Part shown: piece after piece, positions 12,390 through 23,277 of the stretch | How positions within the stretch are numbered: position 1 is the first letter of the stretch | Layout: each line of letters starts with the position of its first letter | Assembly: GCA_003342895.1 (NCBI GenBank) | Contig: PTFA01000020.1 | Span: 6,031,644-6,095,643, forward strand | DNA: 64,000 bases | Direction: 5' to 3' | Source of the DNA: Casuarius casuarius | Taxonomy: Eukaryota > Chordata > Aves > Casuariiformes > Casuariidae | The notes under the pieces: model-generated | What the model was told of the DNA's origin: nothing | What the model saw: only the letters and a program-made list of their open reading frames with translations | Databases searched by the model: none | Made by a program: the position numbers and the translations under genes

Positions 12390-15300
12390 ACCCTAAAGCT
12401 CACTGTTTTTAGCTACCTTAAAATTTCTTTTTTACTCAGCCCCACTTTCTACTTTCACTCTATGACTTAGACACCACAGATGAGGTAGAGTGGACATGAG
12501 AGCTTCATGTCCTAAGGTCACAGGAGGGTTGGGGCAAGAGGAAGAGCATTTTTTGTGAAAAAATAAGGAATAATTTGCATAGTTGTTGATTTTTAAAAGG
12601 GTAGCTTTTGTATTGCATAGTGAGTAGAAAATATGTATATCTTAATCAACAAAAGCCTCCAGAAATTGTCAGTGATGTCCACAATAGGCTGGTCTGAAGA
12701 ACAATTACAAGCAAAGAAAGCAGAGTTTTGCCTAGACAACTACTCAGGTCTTTCTGAGTAACTGTCATTTGAATACTTCCTTCCAGTAGCATGTTAGTTT
12801 GATAAAACACACCAAACCCCTCATATAAATAATTATATTTCACACATTAGCATATAAAATTAGCTTTCCCTGACATTTCAAACTGTCCATCAGTTTCGCT
12901 GAGAAGAAAAATGCTCTCCTTAGTACCTAGTAGCTGAAGACACCATGGTGCTTTGTTTGCAGAGGAAAATGCACATGTGCTGTAGTAAAGGTATTAAAGC
13001 ACATTTCTCTTTAGATATTTCTACTATGGAATTTCCAGCAGCTGAAACACAAATTTCAATTTTGCATATTTCAGAGCTTCATCAGTCATTTTATGAAGTG
13101 AAGGAAGTAATTTGCATGGACACCATGTATATTGGGACTGTTCAGGACACAGCTTCCAAGAATTTGAGCCTATTCTAGAGAATAACCTTTTCATTGGAAG
13201 GAATTTAAGATAGGTTAACACAGAAATGAGTGATGAAGCAGAAGCTAGTTCCTGACAAAAGAAAAAACTATCATGGTTTAGCAAGAATTTACCTCAAGAG
13301 AGGAAAAGAAAGATTATTATTACCCTTTCACTTAAGGATACAGTACTCATCATTATCTTATCCAACTTGTATCAGAACACAAAGATGAAATACTACGAGG
13401 CTGCAAAACTGCATTTGAAAAAAATGCTCTTGATTTTTGAAGTCAATATGTCTGCCCACACAATCAGACTGCAAGGCTACTGTGTAGAAACCACCATAGA
13501 AACGGCTTTTACCATTAGGAAAAAATAAGACTCACATTTAGAAATATCCAATCCTCCTTTGGACAAAGCTCCTATTTCCTCATTCACCCATTATATAAGA
13601 TTCAGAGATTGGAAGAAAAAACTTTGAAAAGAAAACAGATTTATTAAGCTGAGTTGGTTTCAATTTGAACTGGAAACATCAGTTCATTTGGACTTTTCTG
13701 TTAACTAAAAGGCCTTCAAGGAAAAAAATCGGTATGCATCCTATAGCCAGCTGTACATAAGCTGGTACCAATCTACTGACTTAAATGCAATTGAAGCCTG
13801 TGCCCAACAGCTGTGTTTGCAAAGCTGTTGAAGGTACAAAATACGTGTTTTTTTAAAAAGGAGAATGGGAAAGAAATGGAGAATGCAGAGTCTGAAGGTA
13901 ATTACCCCTTCCTGAGCCTGTCATCAGAACTATCCCAACAAGTACCGAGGAGTAGACTGGAGGTTTTTTTGATGCTCGTTCCACTTCCTCACAGTTTTCT
14001 GGCATTTCATCAAGTTCCTCCAGGTACACAGCTGACTGGCAAAGTCACTCTCACTGTGCAGAATCCCCTCTTCTGCTTGCCATCGTCTATGTGCTTGATT
14101 TCAGTGCCTTTCTAAATCTCTGCATTTGCTTTCTACCTCCTTCTGTCTTACACTATCCAAGCTTTCATCTTCAGTTGTCTTCCCTCACTTCAAAGCTCTT
14201 TACTTCTCTGATTTCATCATTAGTCACCTACTATTTTGGTCACTTTGAGCCCTCAAATCTCAATTTGCTAGGCTAGGCTATTCGTCTAGCCATTAGTGTT
14301 TTTATAGTCTTTTTGCTACCTCATCCTTATACTCTTCTGGACTTTTTAGACCTATTTCTCTCACTTACGTAAACAATTTCTGACATTGAAAACACAGCTT
14401 TTTGCCATAGCATTTCAGAACTGCACTTTTTGATTTCTTACATCTCAGCAAAGGGGGACATCTGTATCTGTATTATTTGCATGCAAAAAGGTATTTTGGT
14501 CATGCACTTTGTGTGACTATATGAAATTGCATTGTTTTGTGTGTCCACGCCACCTCTGAGGGTTCCAGGATTCTGTGTGGTGAAAAAGCACAAGGGAATT
14601 TTGGAAGATCATATTTTCCACTGACAGCTCATTCTGAGCTGAAGTGAGTACACACAGCAGACACATTTTTAACTGTGAGTCCAAATGAAATTATTTTTTG
14701 TGGTAAAAGCCAAGCTTCCCCTAGTATTCATAGGCCTGCTAGTATATCCACTTCCTTCAGTTAGATGCCCAACCGCATCTACCTCTAACCTGACATTCAG
14801 CTTCAGTCTTGTGGCTTTTTTGAATTTGGCATAATCTACATAGCTGCAAAATACTTAGCGCCAGCCTCCACTAGTCTGGAGTTGTCATTAGAGCATACCT
14901 AATATGCCTTACAGACAGGAAACTGATGATTCTGTGAAAAACAGATATGTTCTCATAAAGACAGATCCTGCATCAGACACTGCCTTATTAGGAGCTAGGA
15001 CTGAACCATATTATCTGTCCTGAGGCGCCCATCTTGCGCCCATGTGCAATGCATCCCCCCAAGGAGAGGAAGGGGTGTTGCCCCATTTCTTAAGCTTGGG
15101 TAAATAAAGAGTAGGAGAAAGTTTCTGGTGTTCTTTTCCGACTTGCACCCCTGTAAAGGGCAGAGAATAAAGTACCATAGCAGCAGAAAAGCGTTATAAA
15201 GCATGCTTCTTGATGAATACGAACAATCTCTCTGATGCAATTTCTTTTTGCAATTGACTGGATTTTGTCCAGAACAGGTAGTGAACAGAACTCAATAACT

Positions 15301-18300
15301 GTAACATTAATGAAGTTCATGCAGGCTAGGCTCAGACATCTCTCTGTTCAGCCACTGGGTACTTGAACCCAGGATGAACACATTGGGGGAAGAGTAGAGA
15401 CAGAGACTACAGTGTTGTTATATAGTTTATGAGATTCTTGCAAGACCTTTCTGCTAGGCCCCATCCATGCTTACATCTCACTTCATGCCTTCTCAGTGTA
15501 CGCCCTTCTTTGGCCATGAAATAACAGTGAGTTTAAACCAGGCGTGAAAGAAAGTTTTAAGACACTGGAACCAGGAAGATGGAAAGTACAGCTTTTTCTT
15601 CCTTGCTTGCAGTAGTTGTTTTCTCCTCTAAACCCCAACTGTTATTTTAGCACAGTCATATCCTGAGTTGTCGATTCCAGGTCTGTTTTATGAGATATGG
15701 ACAACTGTGCCTGCCATAAACAACCTCTGAAACACTCTGCACAGCTCTGATTTATATATGTATGAGTGAAGCGCTTTGCCACTAACCCCCACAAACACTT
15801 TCAGGACTGGCACAAATTAAAACATCTAGCTTTATTTTGGTTTCAATATATCTTTCCCTTACTCTTCTGTGGCTGTTATGTTTGTATGGGCAAACAGATT
15901 ATTTCAATAGATGAGAGCTGTGCTCATAAGACAGGATTTTTGTGCATTTCACAGCTGTGCTTGCCCACAGGAGCAGACAGTTCAGAATGGCACGCTGGCA
16001 TGTGAGTTGCAATTTTGCCGTCAATTCGTTATCAGTGAGAAACTTGCAGATTTAGCTGGTCTTGGTACGGCACCAAACTGAAGTCAACTGAGAAGCTGAA
16101 CTGTTAGGCTTTTTCTAGGATGAAAAAAGGGTGCAAAGCCATCTGTCAATGTTCTGGATAATTTCCAGCTAGAGTTAAACTTCAAATGATTTTCCCCATT
16201 AGCATGCACGTCAATCATATTCATAATTAGCACAGGCAAAACTGCTTGATTTTCTCAGTTTGCTTTCCAGCAAATACATGTGTATTGGAAACAAACATGC
16301 TTCTCGTTGATGCTAACCAGAATGGTTGTTAGTAAAATTTGTGAATGCGAACTGAGATCCAGATTTCTGATGATACTGAGACACCCATGGTCATTTCTAA
16401 AATCAGTTTAAGCTTGCTGACAAATAGCTAAGTAGCCAGAGATGAAGGAATCATATTTATCTTTTTTCTTGGTTAACATGAAATGATTAGAATGAGATTT
16501 CTCCATTTCAGTTCCACCAGCACAAACCCATTATTTGTTGGGAAGAAACCGTTCTGGATTTCCAGGTGAAACAATTTGTACACTTCTGAGGATCTGACAG
16601 ATTTAGATTGCTAAATGCCATTTCACCAGCACACAAATGAATTGTGACTTAGACTACTAAATATATAAATTACTTTTTAAAATAGCATATCTCTGCATAA
16701 GATCCTTATAAACTGCAGCAGTGGGCGAAGCAACATTAAAATAACTTTTTAAATTGGGATCTGAATTGAGCAGTGATTAAGGTATTCTCCCTCTGTAAGA
16801 GGTAGCCCCATAAGAAATGATTTAAACCTAGAGACAGGCAAGCCCTTGCAGCCCCTGCTTGCCCTAAAGTTCTGACTTGGACATCAGTGGGAATTTTATG
16901 TAAATGACAATGGCAGGAATGGTGTAAATGATGGCATACATACATAATTAAGCCTAATAGCACCTATTCTAACAACACAACCACCACCAAGTAAAAAGCA
17001 GGAGGACAGAAGCTTGCCAAATTCAAATATGAAACTATAACATGAACATATTTATTTTGTAAAAACACGGAGTTCTGTTTAAATAGAACAAATAGAAATA
17101 GAAATGTACAGATGCTTCCACACATATGTTAGAACTCTGCAAAATAAAATAGGGGTAACTGCTTTGTCCTACCTCAGAGCGCAAATGAGCAGAACAATCT
17201 CTCATGAAGCTTGCTGCTTGAATGGCCAGGTGGCTTATGATACCTGTAAGAGGTACATAGATGAAGGACATCTACACCACACTATGCAGCAGGAATCACC
17301 TGGGGGTTTTCCCTGTAGAGCAATATGGCTCAAACATTTATTATTCATATCATTTCATCACAGCTACTTTGTCCTGTCACCACTAAACTACTGTCAAAAT
17401 TGCTTTCTCTTTCCCATTAGCCACCCCAGCTAATCTTTTCTTCTTGGTGCTCTCATGTAATTGTGAGCCTTACACACTCCCTTCTTTGATGACTCTTCTC
17501 TTTTCAGGTGAGAGCTAAACAGGTATTTCCTGCAGCACAGATACCTGAGGTCCCTTCCCTGTCTTTTTAAGTGTCCTCCAACTTGCCTTCCTTCCCCAGT
17601 CCTCCCCACTCAGTGCTTTGAGCTTTGAGTATTTCAGATTTTGCTCTCACCTCTCAAAGCTGCTTTCTTATCTACGGCCCATGTTCTGTTTCAGGGAGCC
17701 AAGGCTGCTGAGGTAAGTTTCTAAGGGAGAACAGATAGTCCTGGCTCCACTCCCTGCAGCTGGTGGCCACCACCTACTTTCTCCCACCACATCCCACACC
17801 TCCATCTTTCTCTACATTCCTAATTTTTTCATTGTTTTTCATCTATGCTGGGTGTTCCTGCATGGTAAGGCCAGTAGCATGCAGAAGTGGGAGGCTCCCT
17901 GCTACAGGCCTGGATTTAGTTCACAGGCATGACCTGGTGAGGTCTGCAGTCAGCCAGTGAACTCATGCAATCATGCAGAAATCCATTCCCTACCAAGGGA
18001 GCGATGTGTGACACCCGAATGCACATCTGAAAACAAACATTTGGAAACTTCAGGAACTACAAATCCCAGGAAGTAGTTCAGCTTCTTAAACAAAAGTATT
18101 ACAAATCCATTTTGAATGGAAATTTTAAGGACTTGCTTGTGTTTAATAAGATATAAAAAAACTAGGTACACCATTTAAAAGGTAGCTTTTTCCTCTAAGC
18201 CTACATCTTGCCTGATTGTATGACAAATGCAAAGCCTGAACAGATATATTTTTAATCTTCTTTGAAAACCTTAAACATGCTATCCCCTAATTCCAGATAT

Positions 18301-19600
18301 GTTTCTTGTTTCCATTTCAGTTCAGCTACTAAATTAAAGCTAGCCATAACATCCTCTGTATCTAGTACTGAATCCACAAGCTTCAAAGAAGCTGTATACT
18401 TCCTTTTGTGCTTTTAAATCTTTTTGCAATGTCATTATTTTCATAAGCACCTTTCTGATGATTACAGACTATTTTTCTATCAGCAAGGTTTATCATCAGT
18501 CTTGAAATCCAATATGCAGATAAAAAAGCATATTCAGCCTTCTGACTCACTAGAGTGTCTCAAGGTGCTAAGATTCAAATTGCAGTGGTGATGAATTCAT
18601 TCTCTTTCTATTCATAGTAGAATCAGAATTTGGGATGCCATCTTAATCATCCCCTCAATAATCCCATCCTTGAAGGTACTTATTTAATTTCAGGATTATA
18701 CATCTTGATCAAAATGTATTCTTGGGTTACAATGGAGCGCCTGTAACAGGGCACAGACAGAACGCCTAGGTATAATGAGGCTGATGGATGAATAACAATG
18801 TCGCTATTCACATATCGAGGCCCTGCTGTATCTGAGCCATCTGCTGCTGAAATAGCACATCCGTACTGAAGAATGGTAGATTATTTTTTCTCTTTTATTA
18901 TTCAGAGAGAGATTCTCACTTCGTATAATGTCCAGGCACTGGATCTATGCCTACTCCTGCTAGCTGAGAATCTGAGATTAATTTTTATTGTTTGAAAATA
19001 CTTTGTAAACTGAAAATAACGTGCAACTGTGAAATTATATTCTTTAAAAGCATACGCTTGAGTGATATACTAAAATGAATTTCTTTGTTAACACAAATGA
19101 GATCTGAAAGTAGAGTTTTAGTTGTAAGAAAGTTGTAAGGGGGAAGAAAACATCAGCATGTTAGCACAGAGCAACAGAAATGAAGCTCAATAAATTGCTC
19201 ATGTGAGTGGTCTTGTTGACTCCAGTGGATTACTGATGTGAGAGAAGTTCATATAATTTGGCCCACAGTTATCCAGAAAATGACGCTATTCGTTAGTAAC
19301 TAATAAAAGAGAAGCAATAACAAGGACTATTCCTTCGTGGTCTCTGATCTTGTAGCTGACGAGCAGGGCTATGTATACAGAAACCACACTAATACCTGAC
19401 TAATAATATTGAAGAAAAAATGAAGTAACAGCATCATTAAAGTTTTTCAGACTTGTTAATTCAAACAGTGAGCTACAAATGCCATCGAGGCTTAAAGAGA
19501 GTTGCAAAGATCATGTGACTTCAGGATCAGTAATAAAAGGAAAAGCAAACACCAAAGTAAGGAAAAAAGGCAATCAGCACAAATAGCTTCCTGGGGAACT
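12390..19600. other. Non-coding interval
   Basis: No family-recognisable coding sequence. The region holds pyrimidine-rich stretches (about 17,440-17,860), where several open frames are compositional. It also has a short palindromic site at 18,054-18,079, listed separately. Nothing else in it stands out. Confidence 0.5.
18054..18079. promoter_or_regulatory. ZNF143-like motif inside a small inverted repeat
   Basis: GAACTAC (18,054-18,060) and its exact reverse complement GTAGTTC (18,073-18,079) flank a 12-base centre. The left arm plus centre reads ACTACAAATCCCAG, close to the ZNF143/SBS promoter consensus ACTACAATTCCCAG. The surrounding DNA is not CpG-rich, so this may be chance or part of an old repeat. 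Confidence 0.25.
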
Positions 19601-19609
19601 CTGCCAGGT

Positions 19610-19790
19610 TATTAAAAAATTCTTCACTGTGAGAACAGTTAAGCATTGCAGTAGGTAGCAGGAATCTCCCTCCCTGTATATATTCAAGACTCAGCTTGAC
19701 ATGGCCCTGGATAACATAATCTAAGGTGCTGTTTTCAACAAGCTGAATCAGAGGATCTCCAGAAGTCCCTTCTAACTTAGACTTATTTTT
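19610..19790 (+). mobile_element. CR1-type LINE 3' end
   Basis: This matches the typical 3' terminal region of CR1-group LINEs. It runs from a TTCTTCACTGTGAGAACAG-like start, through GGAATCTCCCTCC, TATTCAAGACTCAGCTTGAC and GGCCCTGGATAACATAATCT, to GATCTCCAGAAGTCCC. It is 5' truncated, with no reading frame left. The orientation is plus, judged from this order. Confidence 0.85.
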
Positions 19791-20886
19791 ATGATTTAGT
19801 TTTGTTGCAGTGATCTTTGTGGAACGATAATGTTCTTCTTGTGAAAACTCAGTAAAAGGACTGAAAGCCACTCTTAATATCACTATAAAAATACCAAAGA
19901 TTGTTTCATAAAACATGAATTCTGCACATTTGTTCTTGCTTTTACTCAGTCATGGTTAGGCATGTCCATATATGTATGGCAAGATTTCTGTCACAAAGTT
20001 TTCAGGATTTCTTCAGATGCTATACTATAAATAAATATTTTCCCCAATCTGAAAGGAACACACTGAACCTCAGGACGTCTGACATTCGCTTACTGTTTTA
20101 ACATTTACTGTGTTTCCTTCTTAGGAAGTACTGAATAATAAATGCAGCCGATTTCAACTCATTTGTAAATAATAATCCATGTCAAATGTTCCAAAGACTT
20201 TAGGAATGAAGTAGTATTTTTGATTTTCTGTGATTATTATTACCTCTGGAGAGCTAAATGTGGGCAGGTTAAAAAAAAAAAAAGAAAAGATCCTTCGCCA
20301 AGTGAATTCAAAAACTAGAGACTATATTCTGATTTAGATTAAAAACTGCAAAATGGATTAAGTAATTAATCCTTGAGTCTCCTTTTAAAAACTGACTGCA
20401 GGAGCCCAAGACTAACTGAAAGTCAAGACTCTTGGTTGCTTTACATTTTTTAAACCATTCTCTCTGGACCATGCACCCTGCCTTTGGCTCAAGGTGAAAT
20501 CTGCAACAGTAGAGTGGGAGACCAGACATTTGGCTCTGCCTCTGTATACAGCTCTGCATTTTAGCTGGATGTCAACCAGCAATAAGTATTATCTTCTCCT
20601 CACAGCAAGAAGAGACGGATAGGGAATAACAAGTCAGTATGTTTTTTCTTAAGGCTCCTCAGGCTTATTCCTGAACTGACAACGTTCTTTCAGGCCACAG
20701 ATACATCTACTATTCTGTTTCCAGCTGACACTTCAGAAGAGACTTTTGCCCCTGGATACTCAACTACAGTTACTGGTTACAGATCTGCTCAAGAGCTGTT
20801 CATAGGGGCCATCCCCTGACCTGCCACAGTCAAAATGGGCAGTGTTAGCACAGTCCTTCCATTAAACTGGTTAAGGAAACTTGGCT

Positions 20887-20892
20887 TATTAT
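20887..20892. repeat. Target site duplication, left copy (TATTAT)
   Basis: TATTAT immediately precedes the TG that opens the 5' LTR and is repeated exactly at 24,849-24,854 after the 3' LTR. Six-base duplications are characteristic of alpha/betaretroviral (class II) integrases. This proves a single integration event for the whole 3,956 bp unit. Confidence 0.95.
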
Positions 20893-21130
20893 TGTAGGGG
20901 CAGACAGCGAGGGATTGGACAAGATAGAGTTCAGGAGCCAAAAGCCTTGGGAGGAATAAAAAGCAGTATGTAGATAAGGTAGTAGCTGCACGGGATGAGA
21001 AGGAGTGATGATGGGAACTTGACCTTCGGGAAAGTACCGATCCGGGCTACAGCTTATATATAGGGCTTGCTTGCTTGAATAAAGTTGATTCTGATCCAGC
21101 ACATCGGAGTCCGTGAATCAGACCGCCACA
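20893..21130 (+). repeat. 5' LTR (238 bp)
   Basis: Begins TGTAGGGGCAGACAGCGAGG and ends GACCGCCACA, giving TG...CA ends. TATATATA at 21,055-21,062 is the promoter box and AATAAA lies at 21,078-21,083. With the hexamer only about 16 bases past the TATA box, the transcription start must fall near or after it, so the hexamer sits in U3 and R is very short. This compact layout is known from avian alpharetroviruses. It differs from the 3' LTR at position 3 (T/C), at a CpG (CAGCGAGG against CAGTGAGG) and in AATAAAAAGC against AATAAATAGC. Confidence 0.97.
21055..21083 (+). promoter_or_regulatory. LTR promoter TATA box and poly(A) hexamer
   Basis: TATATATA (21,055-21,062) is followed by AATAAA (21,078-21,083). 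The same pair recurs in the 3' LTR at 24,773-24,780 and 24,796-24,801, unchanged. Both promoter and polyadenylation signals are therefore intact as sequence motifs. Confidence 0.85.
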
Positions 21131-21132
21131 AA

Positions 21133-21150
21133 TGGCGCCCGAACAGGGAC
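21133..21150 (+). other. Primer binding site, tRNA-Lys3 type
   Basis: TGGCGCCCGAACAGGGAC lies two bases after the 5' LTR. This is the exact complement of the 3' end of tRNA-Lys(UUU), the lysine-3 primer. Chicken-type alpharetroviruses normally use tRNA-Trp, so this element belongs to another class II (ERVK-like) group. Confidence 0.95.
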
Positions 21151-21321
21151 CGAAGACTGACTTCGTCCAGGGCTGTAGAGGCAGCGGTTAGCTGAACCGG
21201 TGGCGGAGCCCGGCTGGACAAAGAGCTGCTGAAAGGAAGCAGAAGGGGAGCCGCTGAAAGGAAGCGGCATTGCGCGCAACAGGTTACCTACCGCTGGACG
21301 GAGGTAAGCAGCCGGGAACGC
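21151..21321 (+). other. Retroviral leader with splice donor and repeated GCTGAAAGGAAGC
   Basis: The untranslated leader between primer site and gag. GCTGAAAGGAAGC occurs twice (about 21,228-21,266), and GCGCGC near 21,272 could serve as a dimerisation palindrome. GGAG followed by GTAAGC (intron side from 21,304) is a strong 5' splice site, placed just upstream of gag as in other class II retroviruses, where it would generate subgenomic RNA. Confidence 0.7.
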
Positions 21322-21936
21322 GTGGGAGTCGTGGGAAACGGAATCTCCCCGCAAGATAGGTCCGTGCTAAACGTAATGCAAAAGACTTTGAAACAGCACG
21401 GCAGAGATATACCCCCCCAAGATCTCCAAATGTTATTGATGTGGGCACGCTCGAACTGTCCCGAGGTGAATTCTAGCACGATTTATAGCCTCGGTATGTG
21501 GGACTCAATCGGAGTTAAGCTCTGGGACGCGGCAACAAGAAACGATAAGACGGCGGCAGGACTTTTAGCCCCGTGGCGTACCATGCTTGAGACCCTGAAA
21601 GAGCATAGCAAGAAGAAAGCACAGGGACCGGAGGCACCTGCAGCCCCCACAGCACCTCCGTCAAGCGACACGGTGGTGGGGGCGGTGGGTGGACGGGACT
21701 CCCCAGGAAACAACCCAGACAATCCATTTGACCCAGGGCCGATCAATCCGGAACAGGAGCCGGACCTCTATCCACCTCTTAATGCGCCTTGCTGTCTCCA
21801 TCTTACGGCCCCTTCGGAACCACCGCCCCCCCGCAAGAGACGGGGCCACCCGCGAGTGCCGACTGCCCACAACCCCCCCACTGACCCGGCCTTCTGGGAA
21901 GGATCCATCGCCCCAGGGCTGCTTGGCGGGGCGTGA
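21322..21936 (+). pseudogene. gag: Gag remnant, matrix-like N-terminal part
   Basis: An open frame of 204 codons directly after the leader, ending in TGA at 21,934-21,936. Its first part resembles the retroviral matrix fold of class II viruses, with two helical stretches and a WDSIGVKLWDAA-like segment around residues 60-72. A proline-rich, disordered-looking part follows. YPPL (21,769-21,780) fits the YPxL late-budding motif that recruits ALIX. The codon at the expected start is GTG, followed by a Gly-Val-Val-Gly sequence typical of an N-myristoylated gag after Met, so the initiator appears to have been lost. Capsid, nucleocapsid and everything to the middle of pol are missing. The frame is the same as that of the VAPB segment downstream. 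Confidence 0.85.
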
Positions 21937-22090
21937 CTACACCGGCCGGGGATGCCCCCCGCCTGCCTTCTTCCCTCCCTCCTTTCCTCCCTGCCTTCCT
22001 TCCCCTCCCGCCCGGCCCTTCCTCTCTCCGCCTGGTGCCGCCTCCGCCTGGTGCCGCCACCGCCGAGCAGCAGGAGGCAGGAGGAGGAAC
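21937..22090 (+). other. Gag/VAPB junction zone, mostly VAPB 5' UTR
   Basis: This is a GC and pyrimidine-rich stretch (CTTCCCTCC repeats, then CCGCCTGGTGCCGCC twice) ending in GAGGAGGAAC before the VAPB start codon. Its character is that of a vertebrate CpG-island 5' UTR, and I infer it came with the captured VAPB mRNA. The exact crossover from gag cannot be placed. It lies somewhere between about 21,880 and 21,980. The gag frame reads through it without further stops after the TGA, and includes an ATG at 21,952. Confidence 0.6.
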
Positions 22091-22599
22091 ATGGCGAAAG
22101 TGGAGCAGGCCTCAGCCTGGAACCGCAGCACGAGCTCAGATTCAAAGAGCCTTTCACAGATGTTGTCACCGCAAACCTGAAGCTCGGCAATCCTACAGAC
22201 AGAAATGTGTGCTTCAAAGTTAAGACCACAGCACCACATAGATACTGTGTAAGACCTAACAGTGCAATTATCCATGCAGGAACGTCAGTTAATGTTTCTG
22301 TGATGCTACAGCCTTTTGACTATGATCCTAATGAGAAAAGTAAACACAAGTTTATAGTTAAAAAAAAAAAAGAAAAAAAAAGAAAAAAAAAAGAAACAGT
22401 CTATGCTTGCTTCAGCTGATACTTTAGATATGGAAGCAGTATGGAAAGAGGCAAAACCAGAAGAACTCATGCATTCGAAACTTAGGCGTGTGTTTGAGCT
22501 ACCAACAGAAAATGATATGCCTTATGACATAGAAATGAGATTGTATCTACAACTGCAACAAAGACAGATTCTTCTGTAATGTCTAAATCAATTAAGTCC
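22091..22599 (+). pseudogene. VAPB: Captured VAPB cDNA fragment (MSP domain), broken
   Basis: VAPB is an ER tail-anchored protein whose N-terminal MSP domain binds FFAT motifs of lipid-transfer partners at membrane contact sites. The start ATGGCGAAAGTGGAGCAG (22,091-22,108) gives MAKVEQ, and [44 protein letters not shown] and [18 protein letters not shown] follow. After a 37 bp A-rich insertion, [14 protein letters not shown] and KLRRVFELP continue to about residue 160. The coiled coil and TM anchor are absent. The match is to VAPB rather than VAPA (for example NPTDRNVCF). There are no introns, so the source was spliced mRNA. Breaks: one base lost just after the start (about 22,107-22,112), the A-rich insertion, and a small deletion near 22,530. 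Because of the first loss, the MSP part is in frame with gag, not with its own ATG. Lys87 of the FFAT site is kept, while Met89 is Ile. Confidence 0.94.
22360..22396 (+). repeat. 37 bp A-rich insertion inside the VAPB segment
   Basis: Runs of 8-12 A separated by single G residues sit exactly between the codons for VAPB residues 90 (Val) and 91 (Gln). VAPB homology resumes immediately after. The length is not a multiple of three, so it shifts the frame, which closes at 22,417-22,419. It resembles an expanded A tract or an inserted poly(A) fragment. Confidence 0.85.
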
Positions 22600-23277
22600 C
22601 TCTTCGGAGGCACCCAACTCGAGCTGTAATTACTGCACATGTATCATTAAAATTTAATTATTTAATTTGCTTTGATTTGGCTCTGAACTTTTCTGTGGGA
22701 ACCTAAGGTCAGGCCCTGTTATGGTGGCCAACAAGCCTAATTTCCATAACAGTTTGGCGACCCAGGTGGGACCCTAGGCAACCACTGTCGGGGCCTCTCG
22801 TCTCCAAACGATCATCTGGCGCCATCGGGTGAGTTCACCTGGGATCTTTGGCAACAAGAGGCACCGAAAAGGTGAGTCTTAAATTCCTGCCTAAATTCTA
22901 AATTCTGGTCTGGTAGCAGTGCACTGTAAGGGGTACGCGGGCTGGCCACGTAAGGCGTACCAGGGGATGGGTGCGAGTCCCATCCCGAGGGTTTGAGTGG
23001 GTTTTAAGTCCCAGCTCGGTCCAGCCGGAGAAGGGGTGCGCAGCCTGATCAGCCTAAGGCGCACTGCAAGACTGTAAGACAGAAGTCTAGAGTCACTGTG
23101 ACTGGTGTGAGCGTGAACAGTACTGGGTGCGTGAGTGTGTATAGCCTGGGAACCGGCCAGGGTGCCTGTCAGCAGGGCTGATGAAGCCGCCTGCTGCGAA
23201 GGGAGAGCAGTCCTAGCAGTTAAAGACTTGGGTGGTGTGAGTGCAGTTCCCAGAGAGTGAGAGAAAGAGAGTGTGTG

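Noticed and set aside
19527..19916. 129-codon minus frame as a gene
   Set aside because: It overlaps the antisense of a CR1 3' end and has no family signature.
22091..22599. A functional VAPB gene or the native VAPB locus
   Set aside because: It has no introns, a frameshift after the start, an A-rich insertion and truncation before the coiled coil and membrane anchor, and it lies wholly inside a provirus.
22091..22599. VAPA rather than VAPB as the source
   Set aside because: The residues around NPTDRN, VNVSVM and the SM-A start of the post-insertion part fit VAPB better. A formal alignment to the host genes would settle it.
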